A stretch of 34,051 nucleotides of DNA from NCBI GenBank assembly GCA_947074235.1, contig CAMTOV010000012.1, positions 1 to 34,051 of the forward strand, written 5' to 3'. The first letter of the stretch is position 1; the number at the start of each line of letters is the position of its first letter. The position numbers and the translations under genes were made by a program. Of the stretch, positions 8,179 to 15,845 are shown piece by piece. Below the pieces are notes generated by a model. It saw nothing but the letters and a program-made list of their open reading frames with translations, was not told the origin of the DNA and did no database searches. This stretch comes from an uncultured Bacteroides sp. GTDB taxonomy: Bacteria > Bacteroidota > Bacteroidia > Bacteroidales > Bacteroidaceae.

Positions 8179-9741
8179 TTAAATTGCACTTATGCCAAAC
8201 GAGACTGTCCCTGTATTATACATTCTAACATGATACTTTGATCCAACTTTACTTTCTATTATAGCATCATAAAAGTAAATTATGTCTTGTCCCAAATCGT
8301 CATCTTTATTGGACCTCGTTACACTGATTTCACGACGGACTTCTGTTGTTGTAGAAGAGCTTGCCTCAGAGTCCATACTTGTATTTATTGAATTACCATC
8401 ACCTAGTCCTAAACCCAATTTAATGCTACCATTAACTTTTGAGCTATTGAATTTTTTAGTGCTAACCGTGTATGTTTCAGTGTATGTTTCTCCTGGATCT
8501 TCTTCAACGAATGTTATTGTTCTAGAAAGTGCTTCACTAGATAAATCCCATTTGCCCAAGGATATCGATTTGTCGGTTAAATAGTATCTTTTTGCTGTAA
8601 ATTTATTGACATCAATATAATATGTATATTTACTACGTCTAAACATTGTAGAATGACGATATTTTCTTTCCAAGTTAAAATCCCAAATGTCATTAGGAGA
8701 TATAGGCAATCTTTTTATCATGGGATTGTTTGAAGCGGATGTTGCAATCTCAATTTTAAGATTATAACACCCTTTAGTCCAAAATTCATTAATAAGTTCC
8801 TCCTGTGTAAAATCACGTTTTTTTCTAGAAGTAGACGTTTGCTTAATCTCTGGATCATCTGTGTACTGGTTATTTTCCTTTGTATCAGTAATTGTAAAAT
8901 AGGCTTTTGGGTCAATCTCAATAAAACTAATATACTCGGTGACATTTTGGTTTAAATTACCTTTAGTGGAAGATGGTGTCATCCCATAATATATATAATC
9001 TCTTTGCAATGCCATTGACTGCCTACTACCGTCATCTTTATAAAAGTACGAGTAAGCTAAAATAGCTTTATTCCCTACAACAGAAGCATCTGCTAAGGTT
9101 GTATTACGAGTTACTGCTTCTTTGTTATCGCTATTATCATATTCATCAGCAATAAACGAATACTTTGTATTAGAAAAGCGAGTTTGTTTGTTTACGATTA
9201 CTCTGCTATTTTTATTTACAACAAACACATGAAAACCGGGAATTTCACCTTTCGATATAGAATCCACGACACTGCCATTTAGGAATAGTATGTTATTGAT
9301 GTCATTAGGTAAAACTACAGGTGTTTCATTGTCAGTACAATCTAGATTGTCTGCAGAAATATCACATGCAGTAATTTTAGGAATAAGTATATTAATCGTA
9401 GGAACTGAGTGCTCAATACTTTCTAATTCTCCTGGTTTTGCATACTTGTTAAGTATTTCGCCAAAGGTTTCATTTCCAATATGTATATCTTTTACATTAA
9501 CATATAGAATATCATAATTATAATTAAACTTCTTCAATGCCTCCCTTTTTAAAAATTCACGAACATCAGTTCTTCTAAAAGTGGCTTGTGATAGTATCTC
9601 GGCAAATCGTCTCATTGCTGATTGCTCGTCTAATTCATTGGCAAATTGTTCTAAATTGTCATTTTCGAAAATAAAATTATCTTGCTGGCAAGACATGAAT
9701 AGTACATTTAGTAATGTAAGGAATAAACAAATTCTTTTCAC
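8179..9741 (-). CDS. Large lipoprotein of unknown function with a Ser/Thr-rich C-terminal beta region
   Basis: 520 residues from a GTG start, chosen because it gives a clean lipoprotein signal (MKRICLFLTLLNVLFMSC, lipidated Cys18). The mature protein begins CQQDNFIFENDNLEQFANEL. Residues about 40-130 are mixed helix and strand. A basic, polar linker lies near residues 305-325 (KQTSTSRKKRDFTQEELINE). The C-terminal 120 residues are strand-rich. From about 425 there is a run of alternating small, polar and hydrophobic residues (TVSTKKFNSSKVNGSIKLGL, then SMDSEASSSTTTEVRREISV) that resembles a membrane-inserting beta hairpin. I recognise no family, and a function cannot be assigned. The gene is AT-rich compared with the housekeeping genes around it, and it lies between two dead mobile elements, which suggests transfer. 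A -7 box lies at 9765-9772. Confidence 0.8.
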   Translation of the reverse strand: MKRICLFLTLLNVLFMSCQQDNFIFENDNLEQFANELDEQSAMRRFAEILSQATFRRTDVREFLKREALKKFNYNYDILYVNVKDIHIGNETFGEILNKYAKPGELESIEHSVPTINILIPKITACDISADNLDCTDNETPVVLPNDINNILFLNGSVVDSISKGEIPGFHVFVVNKNSRVIVNKQTRFSNTKYSFIADEYDNSDNKEAVTRNTTLADASVVGNKAILAYSYFYKDDGSRQSMALQRDYIYYGMTPSSTKGNLNQNVTEYISFIEIDPKAYFTITDTKENNQYTDDPEIKQTSTSRKKRDFTQEELINEFWTKGCYNLKIEIATSASNNPMIKRLPISPNDIWDFNLERKYRHSTMFRRSKYTYYIDVNKFTAKRYYLTDKSISLGKWDLSSEALSRTITFVEEDPGETYTETYTVSTKKFNSSKVNGSIKLGLGLGDGNSINTSMDSEASSSTTTEVRREISVTRSNKDDDLGQDIIYFYDAIIESKVGSKYHVRMYNTGTVSFGISAI

Positions 9742-9764
9742 AGGTTATTTTTAAATAATTTCAG

Positions 9765-9772
9765 CAAAGATA
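9765..9772 (-). promoter_or_regulatory. Probable promoter of the lipoprotein pair, -7 box
   Basis: The minus strand reads TATCTTTG, a full match to TAnnTTTG, 23 bp before the GTG start at 9741. A T-rich stretch lies upstream, but no exact TTTG sits at 19-21 bp. Confidence 0.5.
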
Positions 9773-9842
9773 ATGAAAAAAAAATACAAGAAACGGTTTT
9801 ATCCATTAACATATTTATAAGGATGCTCAACATGGTTCATTT

Positions 9843-10248
9843 CTACGTTATTCCATAATCTGAATTAAGTACATAACGGATAATAGGGGGTATTTCTTTC
9901 TTATCGTAGTCCATAACTTTTTTATCGAGCTTATCGACCAATTCCATAGCGATATCGGGGCGTAACTGTACCGCTTGAATAACTCTTTTGATGTACTTCT
10001 TATCACGAGGAAAGAAAGTATCTAAAATGCTTGAAACCCTTTGCAGGCAAGCGTTTACACTCTGATAATCTACTTTGTTTTGTTCATCCTCTTTTGTGTG
10101 AACAAAGAAGAAATAAGATAGAACCTTTCTTTTGTCTGTGTCCTTTACCGAATATTCAAACCAAAGGTCACATTGTCCGTTGTCGTAGAGGTCTTTAATC
10201 TCTTTTTGTGCCACATCTAAGACCTTTTGTTTGAAGTGTGCTATATTA
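9843..10248 (-). pseudogene. C-terminal fragment of a Rep_3-type plasmid replication initiator
   Basis: Minus-strand reading from the IS edge gives VNIAHFKQKVLDVAQKEI, then FEYSVKDTDKRKVLSYFFF, and ends IPPIIRYVLNSDYGIT. The pattern F-K-x-x-V-L-D-x-A-x-x-E-I followed by a K-V-x-x-F-x-F-x strand is the second winged-helix domain of Rep_3 (RepB/RepA) initiators, which bind plasmid iterons. The frame is open to the IS982 inverted repeat at 10249, so the N-terminal domain has been lost at that point. It does not resume on the far side of the IS: after 11375 there are only about 28 bp before the next gene's stop. I saw no iteron array. A remnant of an integrated plasmid or similar element is the simplest reading. 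Confidence 0.6.
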
Positions 10249-10266
10249 ACCTGAGTTCGGTATAAG
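10249..10266 (+). repeat. Left terminal inverted repeat of the IS982-family element
   Basis: ACCTGAGTTCGGTATAAG matches the reverse complement of 11358-11375 at 17 of 18 positions (T instead of G at position 13). The match extends about 5 bp outward (TATTA), which makes a target duplication hard to recognise. Confidence 0.9.
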
Positions 10267-10355
10267 TTTTTCTATATTCTTTCTCTTTCATGAGGTCGCA
10301 CGAGATTATGCGATACTGTTGTGTATCACGTTTGAGTTTCTATATTTTACATTGA

Positions 10356-11273
10356 TTAAAATAGTGTCATTTGCCCTGTAAAAGGTTCAATCTCGAACTC
10401 TGCGTTTATGGCAGACTTCTTATCAAAAAAGCAGTATGCTGTTATAGCTGCCAGCACATTCACAATGAAGTTGTCAAAGCTTCTGTGCCTGGAATGTACT
10501 ATTTGGGCTACATTTTTCAGTTCATCGTTGATGGTTTCAATGATAGAATGTTTGCGGAGCATTATCTTGTCGTAGAGTGGCATAAGTTTGTTCTTCATAT
10601 TAGAACGGATACCAGTCACCAAATGTATTCCATCTTGCAGTAGATTTTCAAATAATTCCTGCTTGATATAACCTTTGTCCGCATACAACTTACCAAACAG
10701 ATTCTGGCTCATATTGCTGAATACCATCTCGTTGCGGTCATCGAAATTGGCTTTTGTCAACACAAAATTCAATAGTTCCCCCTTTTCGTTGCATAGGAGA
10801 TGGAGCTTAAAACCAAAATACCATCCCATAGTGCTTTTCCCCCGAGTGTCCTTGTCCTTGAAAACCTTATTGTTGCTGATGCGTTTGTTGTGACATACAG
10901 GGATACAAGTGGACTCAATGAAACTTATTCCGGTACATTCCCCCATACAGGTTAGTTTGATGCAAAACATCATCGGCAGGAAGACACGTTTCTTCAGTTC
11001 CACAAAACGATTATACGATAGAGGGTTGGGAAACTCTTTTGATAAATGCTCGCATACATAAAAGAGGTAATAATGTTTGAAGTTGCGAAAACTATTAAAA
11101 TGGAAACAAGCTATAATCGTGATGATTTCAGAGTCGCTCATACGGCGTTCACGGTTGCGATGTTGCTTGCCGCTAGAAACTTTCAAAGCATTTTTTTGAA
11201 GTTATGCTTCATATTCTTTGCAAAAGTCGTCACAAATACAAAAGATCTCAGTAATTTTAGCCTTGTCAATCAT
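10356..11273 (-). pseudogene. IS982-family transposase with a premature stop
   Basis: The frame begins at the ATG 11273-11271 (MIDKAKITEIFCICDDFCKE) and meets TAA at 11204-11202. It then runs on without interruption to 10356, about 305 codons in all. Family motifs are clear: RMSDSEIITIIACFHFNSFR, CIPVCHNKRISNNKVFK, RGKSTMGWYFGFKLHLLCNE, YADKGYIKQELFE, MLRKHSIIETINDELKN and HSRHRSFDNF. The first catalytic position reads FIEST (codon 10914-10916), where the family normally has DST, so one acidic catalytic residue is also changed from Asp to Glu. A TTG at 11186 could restart translation after the stop, but the N-terminal helix-turn-helix part would be lost. The element is probably dead unless it is supplied with transposase in trans. 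Confidence 0.88.
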
Positions 11274-11357
11274 AGAACGAATTGATGTAACATATTGTTT
11301 TTTCAACCACTAATATGCAATGATTCGCCCGATTGACATGACTTTTTTAGCATTATT

Positions 11358-11375
11358 CTTATCCCGAACTCAGGT
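11358..11375 (-). repeat. Right terminal inverted repeat of the IS982-family element
   Basis: On the minus strand this reads ACCTGAGTTCGGGATAAG, the partner of 10249-10266 with one mismatch. Confidence 0.9.
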
Positions 11376-11403
11376 TAATAACTATTATTTGTGTCAATTG
11401 TTC

Positions 11404-12473
11404 TCAATTATCATAACACTGCAAGATGATGGGATAAACTAACTCTGCATAACGCATCATCCCCAAATCGGTAAAGTGAATACCATCTACGGTGGCTTCA
11501 TTGTCTGTGCCTATCATGTTTTCTGAGGGAATAAAGTAGATATTTTCATCCCCTTTTACTTTGAGTTCTTTATATAACCTATTAATCGTTTCATTCTTCT
11601 CGGCTATCTCATGAGCAATAGGCTGATTGAAAAGCGAGTGAGTAAACACAGGGTCTTCGAGCAGAATAATAGGAGTGGTAGGATGTTTCTTGCGAATTAT
11701 TTCGTAAAAGTCGAAAAAGCGTTCGTTCATCTGGTCTACCGTAGCGTTGGGAACAAAGTCTAGTACAAAGCAACCGGCATCTACATTAGCAATCACCTCA
11801 GCAATCTCCAAATTTAATTCGCCATGACCGCTAAAACCTAAATTGATACACTCCCTATTGAGCCAACGAGAAAGGATATTGGTATGTACCATGCCGGGAC
11901 GTGAAGCACTAAGCCCCTGCATGATACTCGTGCCGTAAAGCACAACAGGTTTTTCACGTTTAGGATTATCTACCGATGGTAAATCTATGGTAGCCAACGA
12001 ATCTATTCCGATGGATAGTGAAGTTACCCCATCATAAAGTGGAAGATACAGCATATACTCACGCTCCATCGGCTTCATATCCGAAACGATAACTGCCTCA
12101 TTCACCTTTCCTTCGGGTCTACCACTATTTACGAAATCCATTTATCATCTTGCAGACAATACAAGTCGAGCCCTTTAATGCCGGTAGGAGTCATGTTGTT
12201 TAGTTGTCTATCCAGCAGTAATTCCCACTTGGCTGCAATGGTGGTAGAGTTGGAGCGAAAACGAATGGCTAGCCCCGCACTGTTTTGTCCTAACTCCCAA
12301 AGTGATTGCGAGCAGATATTGCGCAACGAATCGGGAAGACGCTCATAGCGAGTGGCAGTTGCATCGGTAGCTTTGCCGTAAATGGGGAACTCCGAAGCAT
12401 CGTAGTAGACAATCTGAGCAGAAGTAGATAATGCAAAAATCCAAAATGCAGCTATCAGGGCAAGTGTTTTCAT
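11404..12473 (-). pseudogene. SGNH/GDSL hydrolase split by a one-base frameshift
   Basis: Two reading frames make one protein of about 355 residues. The first (12473-12129) has signal peptide MKTLALIAAFWIFALSTSAQ and the N-terminal beta domain of the family (KATDATATRYERLPD ... FRSNSTTIAAKWE ... GIKGLDLYCLQDDKW). The second (12141-11404) continues FVNSGRPEGKVNEAVIVSDM, then the catalytic-serine block VVLYGTSIMQG, GFSGHGELNLE, and the Asp/His block DGIHFTDLG. The join is in a T run (minus strand TGGATTTCGTA). One added T would read W-I-F-V-N and restore the family sequence. Such enzymes are usually secreted esterases or deacetylases acting on glycans. The break may be a true mutation, phase variation or a read error. 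All catalytic blocks are intact. Confidence 0.85.
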
Positions 12474-12505
12474 CGTATAGATTGATTTGAGAGTTAGAAT
12501 CAGAA

Positions 12506-12513
12506 CAAAGGTA
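12506..12513 (-). promoter_or_regulatory. Probable promoter of the SGNH hydrolase, -7 box
   Basis: The minus strand reads TACCTTTG, matching TAnnTTTG, 32 bp upstream of the ATG at 12473. A -33 box is not evident, because the mrp terminator occupies that place. Confidence 0.45.
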
Positions 12514-12522
12514 TAAAATAAA

Positions 12523-12563
12523 TCCCCCTATAGCTTTTCATTAACCGAAAAATTATAGGGGGA
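12523..12563 (-). terminator. Terminator after mrp
   Basis: TCCCCCTATA (12523-12532) pairs with TATAGGGGGA (12554-12563). A weaker inner stem TTTTC/GAAAA lies within the loop. On the minus strand the hairpin is followed by an AU-rich tract (ATTTATTTTA). It begins 20 bp after the mrp stop. Confidence 0.75.
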
Positions 12564-12582
12564 TACTATATAAATAGAGTTA

Positions 12583-13683
12583 TTATTTATGCATTTCTAC
12601 TATCTGTGTAGGTGCTTGTCCTGAATTGCGGATGTCTACTTGGCGAACTACAGCCTCAGCCAATGAGATGAATGCTTGTCCGGTAACACTATTTTCGTTG
12701 AGTGCAACGGGGGTGCCTTTATCGCCATTCTCACAGATGCTTTGCACGATAGGAATTTGCCCTAAAAGTGGCACATGCATCTCTTCGGCTAACTTTTTAG
12801 CTCCTTCTTTACCAAAGAGGAAATATTTATTATCTGGTAGTTCGGCAGGAGTAAACCAAGCCATATTTTCTACCAAACCTAAAATAGGTACATTCACCTT
12901 ATCGTTGGTAAACATATTGATACCCTTGCGTGCATCGGCCAAAGCTACTGCTTGAGGGGTACTTACTACGATAGCACCCGTGATAGCCAATGTTTGAACC
13001 AGCGTTAAGTGAATATCACTTGTTCCAGGAGGTAAATCGAGTAAGAAGTAATCTAACTCACCCCAAGCAGCATCACCAATGAGTTGCTTCAAAGCGTTGC
13101 TAGCCATACCCCCACGCCAAAGAGTAGCTTGGTCGGGATCAACAAAGAAACCGATAGAAAGTAATTTTACACCATATTTCTCTACAGGCACTATCAAATC
13201 GCGGCCATCAACATGTTCTGAGTAAGGGCGGGCATCTTCTACATCAAACATCTTAGGCATAGAAGGGCCAAAGATATCTGCATCGAGCAAACCTACTTTA
13301 TAGCCTAACTTAGCTAGTGCTACAGCCAAGTTGGCCGATACAGTCGATTTACCTACTCCACCTTTGCCCGATGAGATAGCAATTACATTCTTCACTTGAG
13401 GAAGAAGTTTGCCCACTTCAGGGCGAGGAGCTTGTTTACTTTCGGTGCTGATAGTTACCTCTACCTCATTAGATATATAATGATGAATAGCAGCCTCAGC
13501 CGATTTAACTACCGACTTCATAAAAGGGTCGGTTGGTTTGTCGAAGATGATAGAAAAACTCACCTTCATGCCATCAATACGTATATTGTCGGCTATCATT
13601 TCGGCTTCAATTAAGTTTTTGCCATTGCCCGGATAGCGGACAGTAGCCAAAGCCTCTTCTATTAGTTTGGGATATAGTGTCAT
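12583..13683 (-). CDS. mrp: Mrp/ApbC-family P-loop ATPase (Fe-S cluster carrier type)
   Basis: 366 residues. An N-terminal MIP18/DUF59-type domain (about 1-80) is followed by the MinD/ParA-like ATPase domain. The deviant Walker A GKGGVGKST is at 106-114, LLDADIFGPSMP around 132-143, and LDLPPGTSDIHL near 215-225. The family carries iron-sulfur clusters to target proteins, usually through a C-terminal CxxC. Here the corresponding stretch (about 273-292, MAWFTPAELPDNKYFLFGKE) has no cysteine, and the only Cys in the whole protein is Cys317. It starts 9 bp after trmB and is probably co-transcribed with it. A hairpin terminator follows. Family assignment is certain. Cluster binding by the usual motif is not supported. 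Confidence 0.93.
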   Translation of the reverse strand: MTLYPKLIEEALATVRYPGNGKNLIEAEMIADNIRIDGMKVSFSIIFDKPTDPFMKSVVKSAEAAIHHYISNEVEVTISTESKQAPRPEVGKLLPQVKNVIAISSGKGGVGKSTVSANLAVALAKLGYKVGLLDADIFGPSMPKMFDVEDARPYSEHVDGRDLIVPVEKYGVKLLSIGFFVDPDQATLWRGGMASNALKQLIGDAAWGELDYFLLDLPPGTSDIHLTLVQTLAITGAIVVSTPQAVALADARKGINMFTNDKVNVPILGLVENMAWFTPAELPDNKYFLFGKEGAKKLAEEMHVPLLGQIPIVQSICENGDKGTPVALNENSVTGQAFISLAEAVVRQVDIRNSGQAPTQIVEMHK

Positions 13684-13692
13684 TGTTATTTA

Positions 13693-14451
13693 TTATTTGC
13701 TGGTTTGTAATCCGCTACGTTTGCTACGGTTGTAGCTTCTATACGGATCAAGCTCAATTTCCACATCTGGTTCGCGAAGTTCACCTTCTTGTGGCAAATG
13801 GAACTTAATATATTTAATGTTCAAACCACGATCCAACCATTGTTGTTCGTAGTAAGTCTTGATGCTAAGTATGTCATCAGCCAATCCCGAATGATATAAA
13901 TCTTCAGTGATTACATCTACTGGAAGTTTATTCTCCTCAATCATATACTTGGTATAAGTATACATAAATTGGCTATCGGTTTTGAGATGCACCAATCCAT
14001 CTGGAACTAAGAAGCGACGATAGCGGTTCATGAAGTAAGTAGAAGTCAAACGCTTGGTTGCCTTTTTCATCTGTGGGTCAGAGAATGTCAACCATATCTC
14101 GCTCACTTCACCTTCAGCAAAAAAGCGATCGATGATTTCGATGTTGGTACGCAAGAAAGCGACATTAGTCATTTCCTCTTTCAAGGCTTCAGTAGCACCT
14201 GTCCACATACGTGCCCCTTTTATATCGATACCAATAAAGTTCTTATCGGGATATTTCTTTCCTAGCCCCACAGTGTATTCACCACGGCCACATCCCAACT
14301 CTAGTACAATCGGGTTATTGTTTTTGAAAAATGATTCGTGCCATTTGCCCTTCATATCCGAAGGTATATTGTCCGCTACCGAGTAAGGATACTCAAACAC
14401 GTGCGGGTAACTTGCCATATCGGCAAACTTTTGTAATTTTCCTTTTCCCAT
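13693..14451 (-). CDS. trmB: tRNA (guanine-N7-)-methyltransferase
   Basis: 252 residues. TrmB makes m7G46 in the tRNA variable loop using S-adenosylmethionine. The SAM-binding motif is [16 protein letters not shown], followed by [15 protein letters not shown]. The substrate-side motif [19 protein letters not shown] corresponds to the family's F-P-D-P-W-x-K-x-x-H-x-x-R-R block in a Bacteroidetes variant. It is first in a two-gene unit with mrp, 9 bp apart. The ilvE terminator lies upstream, so this pair needs its own promoter in the short gap 14452-14500. I did not find a clear -7 box there. Confidence 0.92.
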   Translation of the reverse strand: MGKGKLQKFADMASYPHVFEYPYSVADNIPSDMKGKWHESFFKNNNPIVLELGCGRGEYTVGLGKKYPDKNFIGIDIKGARMWTGATEALKEEMTNVAFLRTNIEIIDRFFAEGEVSEIWLTFSDPQMKKATKRLTSTYFMNRYRRFLVPDGLVHLKTDSQFMYTYTKYMIEENKLPVDVITEDLYHSGLADDILSIKTYYEQQWLDRGLNIKYIKFHLPQEGELREPDVEIELDPYRSYNRSKRSGLQTSK

Positions 14452-14500
14452 ATCAAAAGTTTGATTTAGAGTGCAAATTTACTTACTAAACAGTAAACAT

Positions 14501-14531
14501 AAAAAAAAGGAGAGTAGTTTTTACTCTCCTT
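14501..14531 (-). terminator. Intrinsic terminator after ilvE
   Basis: AAGGAGAGTA (14507-14516) pairs with TACTCTCCTT (14522-14531) over a 5-nt loop. On the minus strand the stem is followed by six more T residues (plus-strand A run 14501-14506). It lies 26 bp after the ilvE stop. Confidence 0.92.
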
Positions 14532-14556
14532 CTTATATTATAAACGATTTACAACA

Positions 14557-15582
14557 TTATTCTACAATCGTTACCCATCCGTGAGTGTCCGGTTCATCAC
14601 CATACTGAATGGCACGAAGCTTATTATATAGTTTAGTAGATATCGGACCCGGCTTACCATCGTGCGAGAATACATACGAGTGATTATTCTCAGGGTCGTC
14701 AATGCGTTGGATAGGACTGATTACAGCAGCTGTGCCACAAGCACCCGCTTCTTCAAAAGTAGATAGCTCCTCTTCCAATACCGGACGGCGCTCTACCTCC
14801 ATACCCATATCTTCGGCAAGTTGCATCAAGCTCTTATTGGTAATTGATGGAAGGATTGAAGAAGATAATGGAGTGATGTATGTATTATCTTTAATACCGA
14901 AGAAGTTGGCTGCACCACATTCATCTATAAATTTATGCTCTTTGCAATCAAGATAGAACTCTGCAGAATATCCCGCATCGTGAGCCTCTTTGCTAGCACG
15001 AAGACTCGCAGCATAGTTACCACCCACTTTGTATGTACCTGTTCCATGAGGAGCAGCGCGGTCGTACTTGCGAGTAATGACGTATGGAGTAGCTGCAAAA
15101 CCACCTTTAAAGTAAGGCCCTACAGGAGTAACAAAAATCATAAATAGATATTCATCAGCAGGCTTTACACCTACTTGAGCACCCGTACCAATAAGTAATG
15201 GACGAATATATAGTGAAGCGCCCGATTCGTATGGAGGAATAAAACGTTCGTTGAGTTTCACTACTTTCATAACAGCCTCTTTAAAGCGATCAGTAGGTAA
15301 CTCAGCCATCATAATGCCATGACAAGTTCTTTGCAAACGAGCAGCATTCTCTTCAAAGCGGAAAAGACGAACTTTACCGTCCTTGCCACGATAAGCTTTC
15401 AATCCTTCAAAAGCCTCTTGACCATAATGCAAACAAGTAGCTGCCATGTGTAGATTAATAGTATCAGAACTGCTTACTTCCAATTCTCCCCATTTGCCAT
15501 TGCGGTTGTAGATTCTCACATTGTAATCGGTAGGCATATAACCAAACGATAGGTTAGCCCAATCTATTTCTTTCATATCCAT
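14557..15582 (-). CDS. ilvE: Branched-chain amino acid aminotransferase
   Basis: 341 residues, class IV PLP-dependent aminotransferase, the last step of Leu, Ile and Val synthesis. It follows the longer (bacterial/eukaryotic BCAT) type: LHYGQEAFEGLKAYRGKDGK, RLFRFEENAARLQ, SLYIRPLLIGTGAQVGVKPA. The PLP lysine is Lys185 in GTGTYKVGGNYAA, and the late motif FIDECGAANFFGI carries the PLP-contacting Glu. Two Met codons (15582 and 15576) could start it, and the difference is two residues. It has its own -7 box at 15613-15620, and a strong terminator follows. Confidence 0.95.
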   Translation of the reverse strand: MDMKEIDWANLSFGYMPTDYNVRIYNRNGKWGELEVSSSDTINLHMAATCLHYGQEAFEGLKAYRGKDGKVRLFRFEENAARLQRTCHGIMMAELPTDRFKEAVMKVVKLNERFIPPYESGASLYIRPLLIGTGAQVGVKPADEYLFMIFVTPVGPYFKGGFAATPYVITRKYDRAAPHGTGTYKVGGNYAASLRASKEAHDAGYSAEFYLDCKEHKFIDECGAANFFGIKDNTYITPLSSSILPSITNKSLMQLAEDMGMEVERRPVLEEELSTFEEAGACGTAAVISPIQRIDDPENNHSYVFSHDGKPGPISTKLYNKLRAIQYGDEPDTHGWVTIVE

Positions 15583-15612
15583 TAGTATTAAATATTTTCA
15601 TTGCTTGAAGCA

Positions 15613-15620
15613 CAAAAATA
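15613..15620 (-). promoter_or_regulatory. Probable ilvE promoter, -7 box
   Basis: The minus strand reads TATTTTTG (TAnnTTTG), 30 bp upstream of the ilvE start, between xseB and ilvE. The -33 region is weak (ATGG at 20 bp). I saw no leader-peptide attenuator: the leader is only about 26 nt. Confidence 0.5.
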
Positions 15621-15627
15621 GTTTTTA

Positions 15628-15834
15628 TTATTCAGATTCACCATTATCATGCAACAATTTTTCGACTTCCTTGTCTACCTTTGTTAGCTTTTCTGAGCAG
15701 AAAGCAATAATTTCATTTGCTTCCTTCAGCTTTCCCGCCAATGCATCCAGTTCCAATTCATTGCTATCAATCTGGCGAACGATGGTTTCTAATCGTTCCA
15801 TAGCTTGCGAGTAGGTTTCTTTTTTAGTAGCCAT
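15628..15834 (-). CDS. xseB: Exodeoxyribonuclease VII small subunit
   Basis: 68 residues. It is a helical-hairpin protein that wraps the large subunit's coiled coil in exonuclease VII. Typical sequence: TYSQAMERLETIVRQIDSNE, then LELDALAGKLKEANEIIAFC and KLTKVDKEVEKLL. It begins 11 bp after the xseA stop, as the third gene of the subtilase-xseA-xseB unit. Confidence 0.93.
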   Translation of the reverse strand: MATKKETYSQAMERLETIVRQIDSNELELDALAGKLKEANEIIAFCSEKLTKVDKEVEKLLHDNGESE

Positions 15835-15845
15835 ATATATTCTTG

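Larger units (their letters stand above)
10249..11375 (-). mobile_element. IS982-family insertion sequence, full length but probably inactive
   Basis: A 1127-bp element bounded by 18-bp inverted repeats that begin ACC, as is usual for IS982. It encodes one transposase on the minus strand with an in-frame stop near its N-terminus. No clear direct target duplication is present: the left flank ends TATTA and the right begins TAATA. It truncates the Rep_3 remnant on one side and lies 28 bp from the broken hydrolase gene on the other, as expected if a deletion happened next to the element. Confidence 0.85.

Noticed and set aside
8282..8584. 100-codon plus-strand ORF opposite the large lipoprotein
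   Set aside because: It is an antisense shadow of a gene with a clear signal peptide, and it has no upstream signals.
10243..10252. TTAA at both IS982 ends as a target-site duplication
   Set aside because: TTAA is its own reverse complement and continues the inverted repeat, so it cannot be told apart from the repeat. IS982 ends usually start at ACC, and then no duplication is visible.
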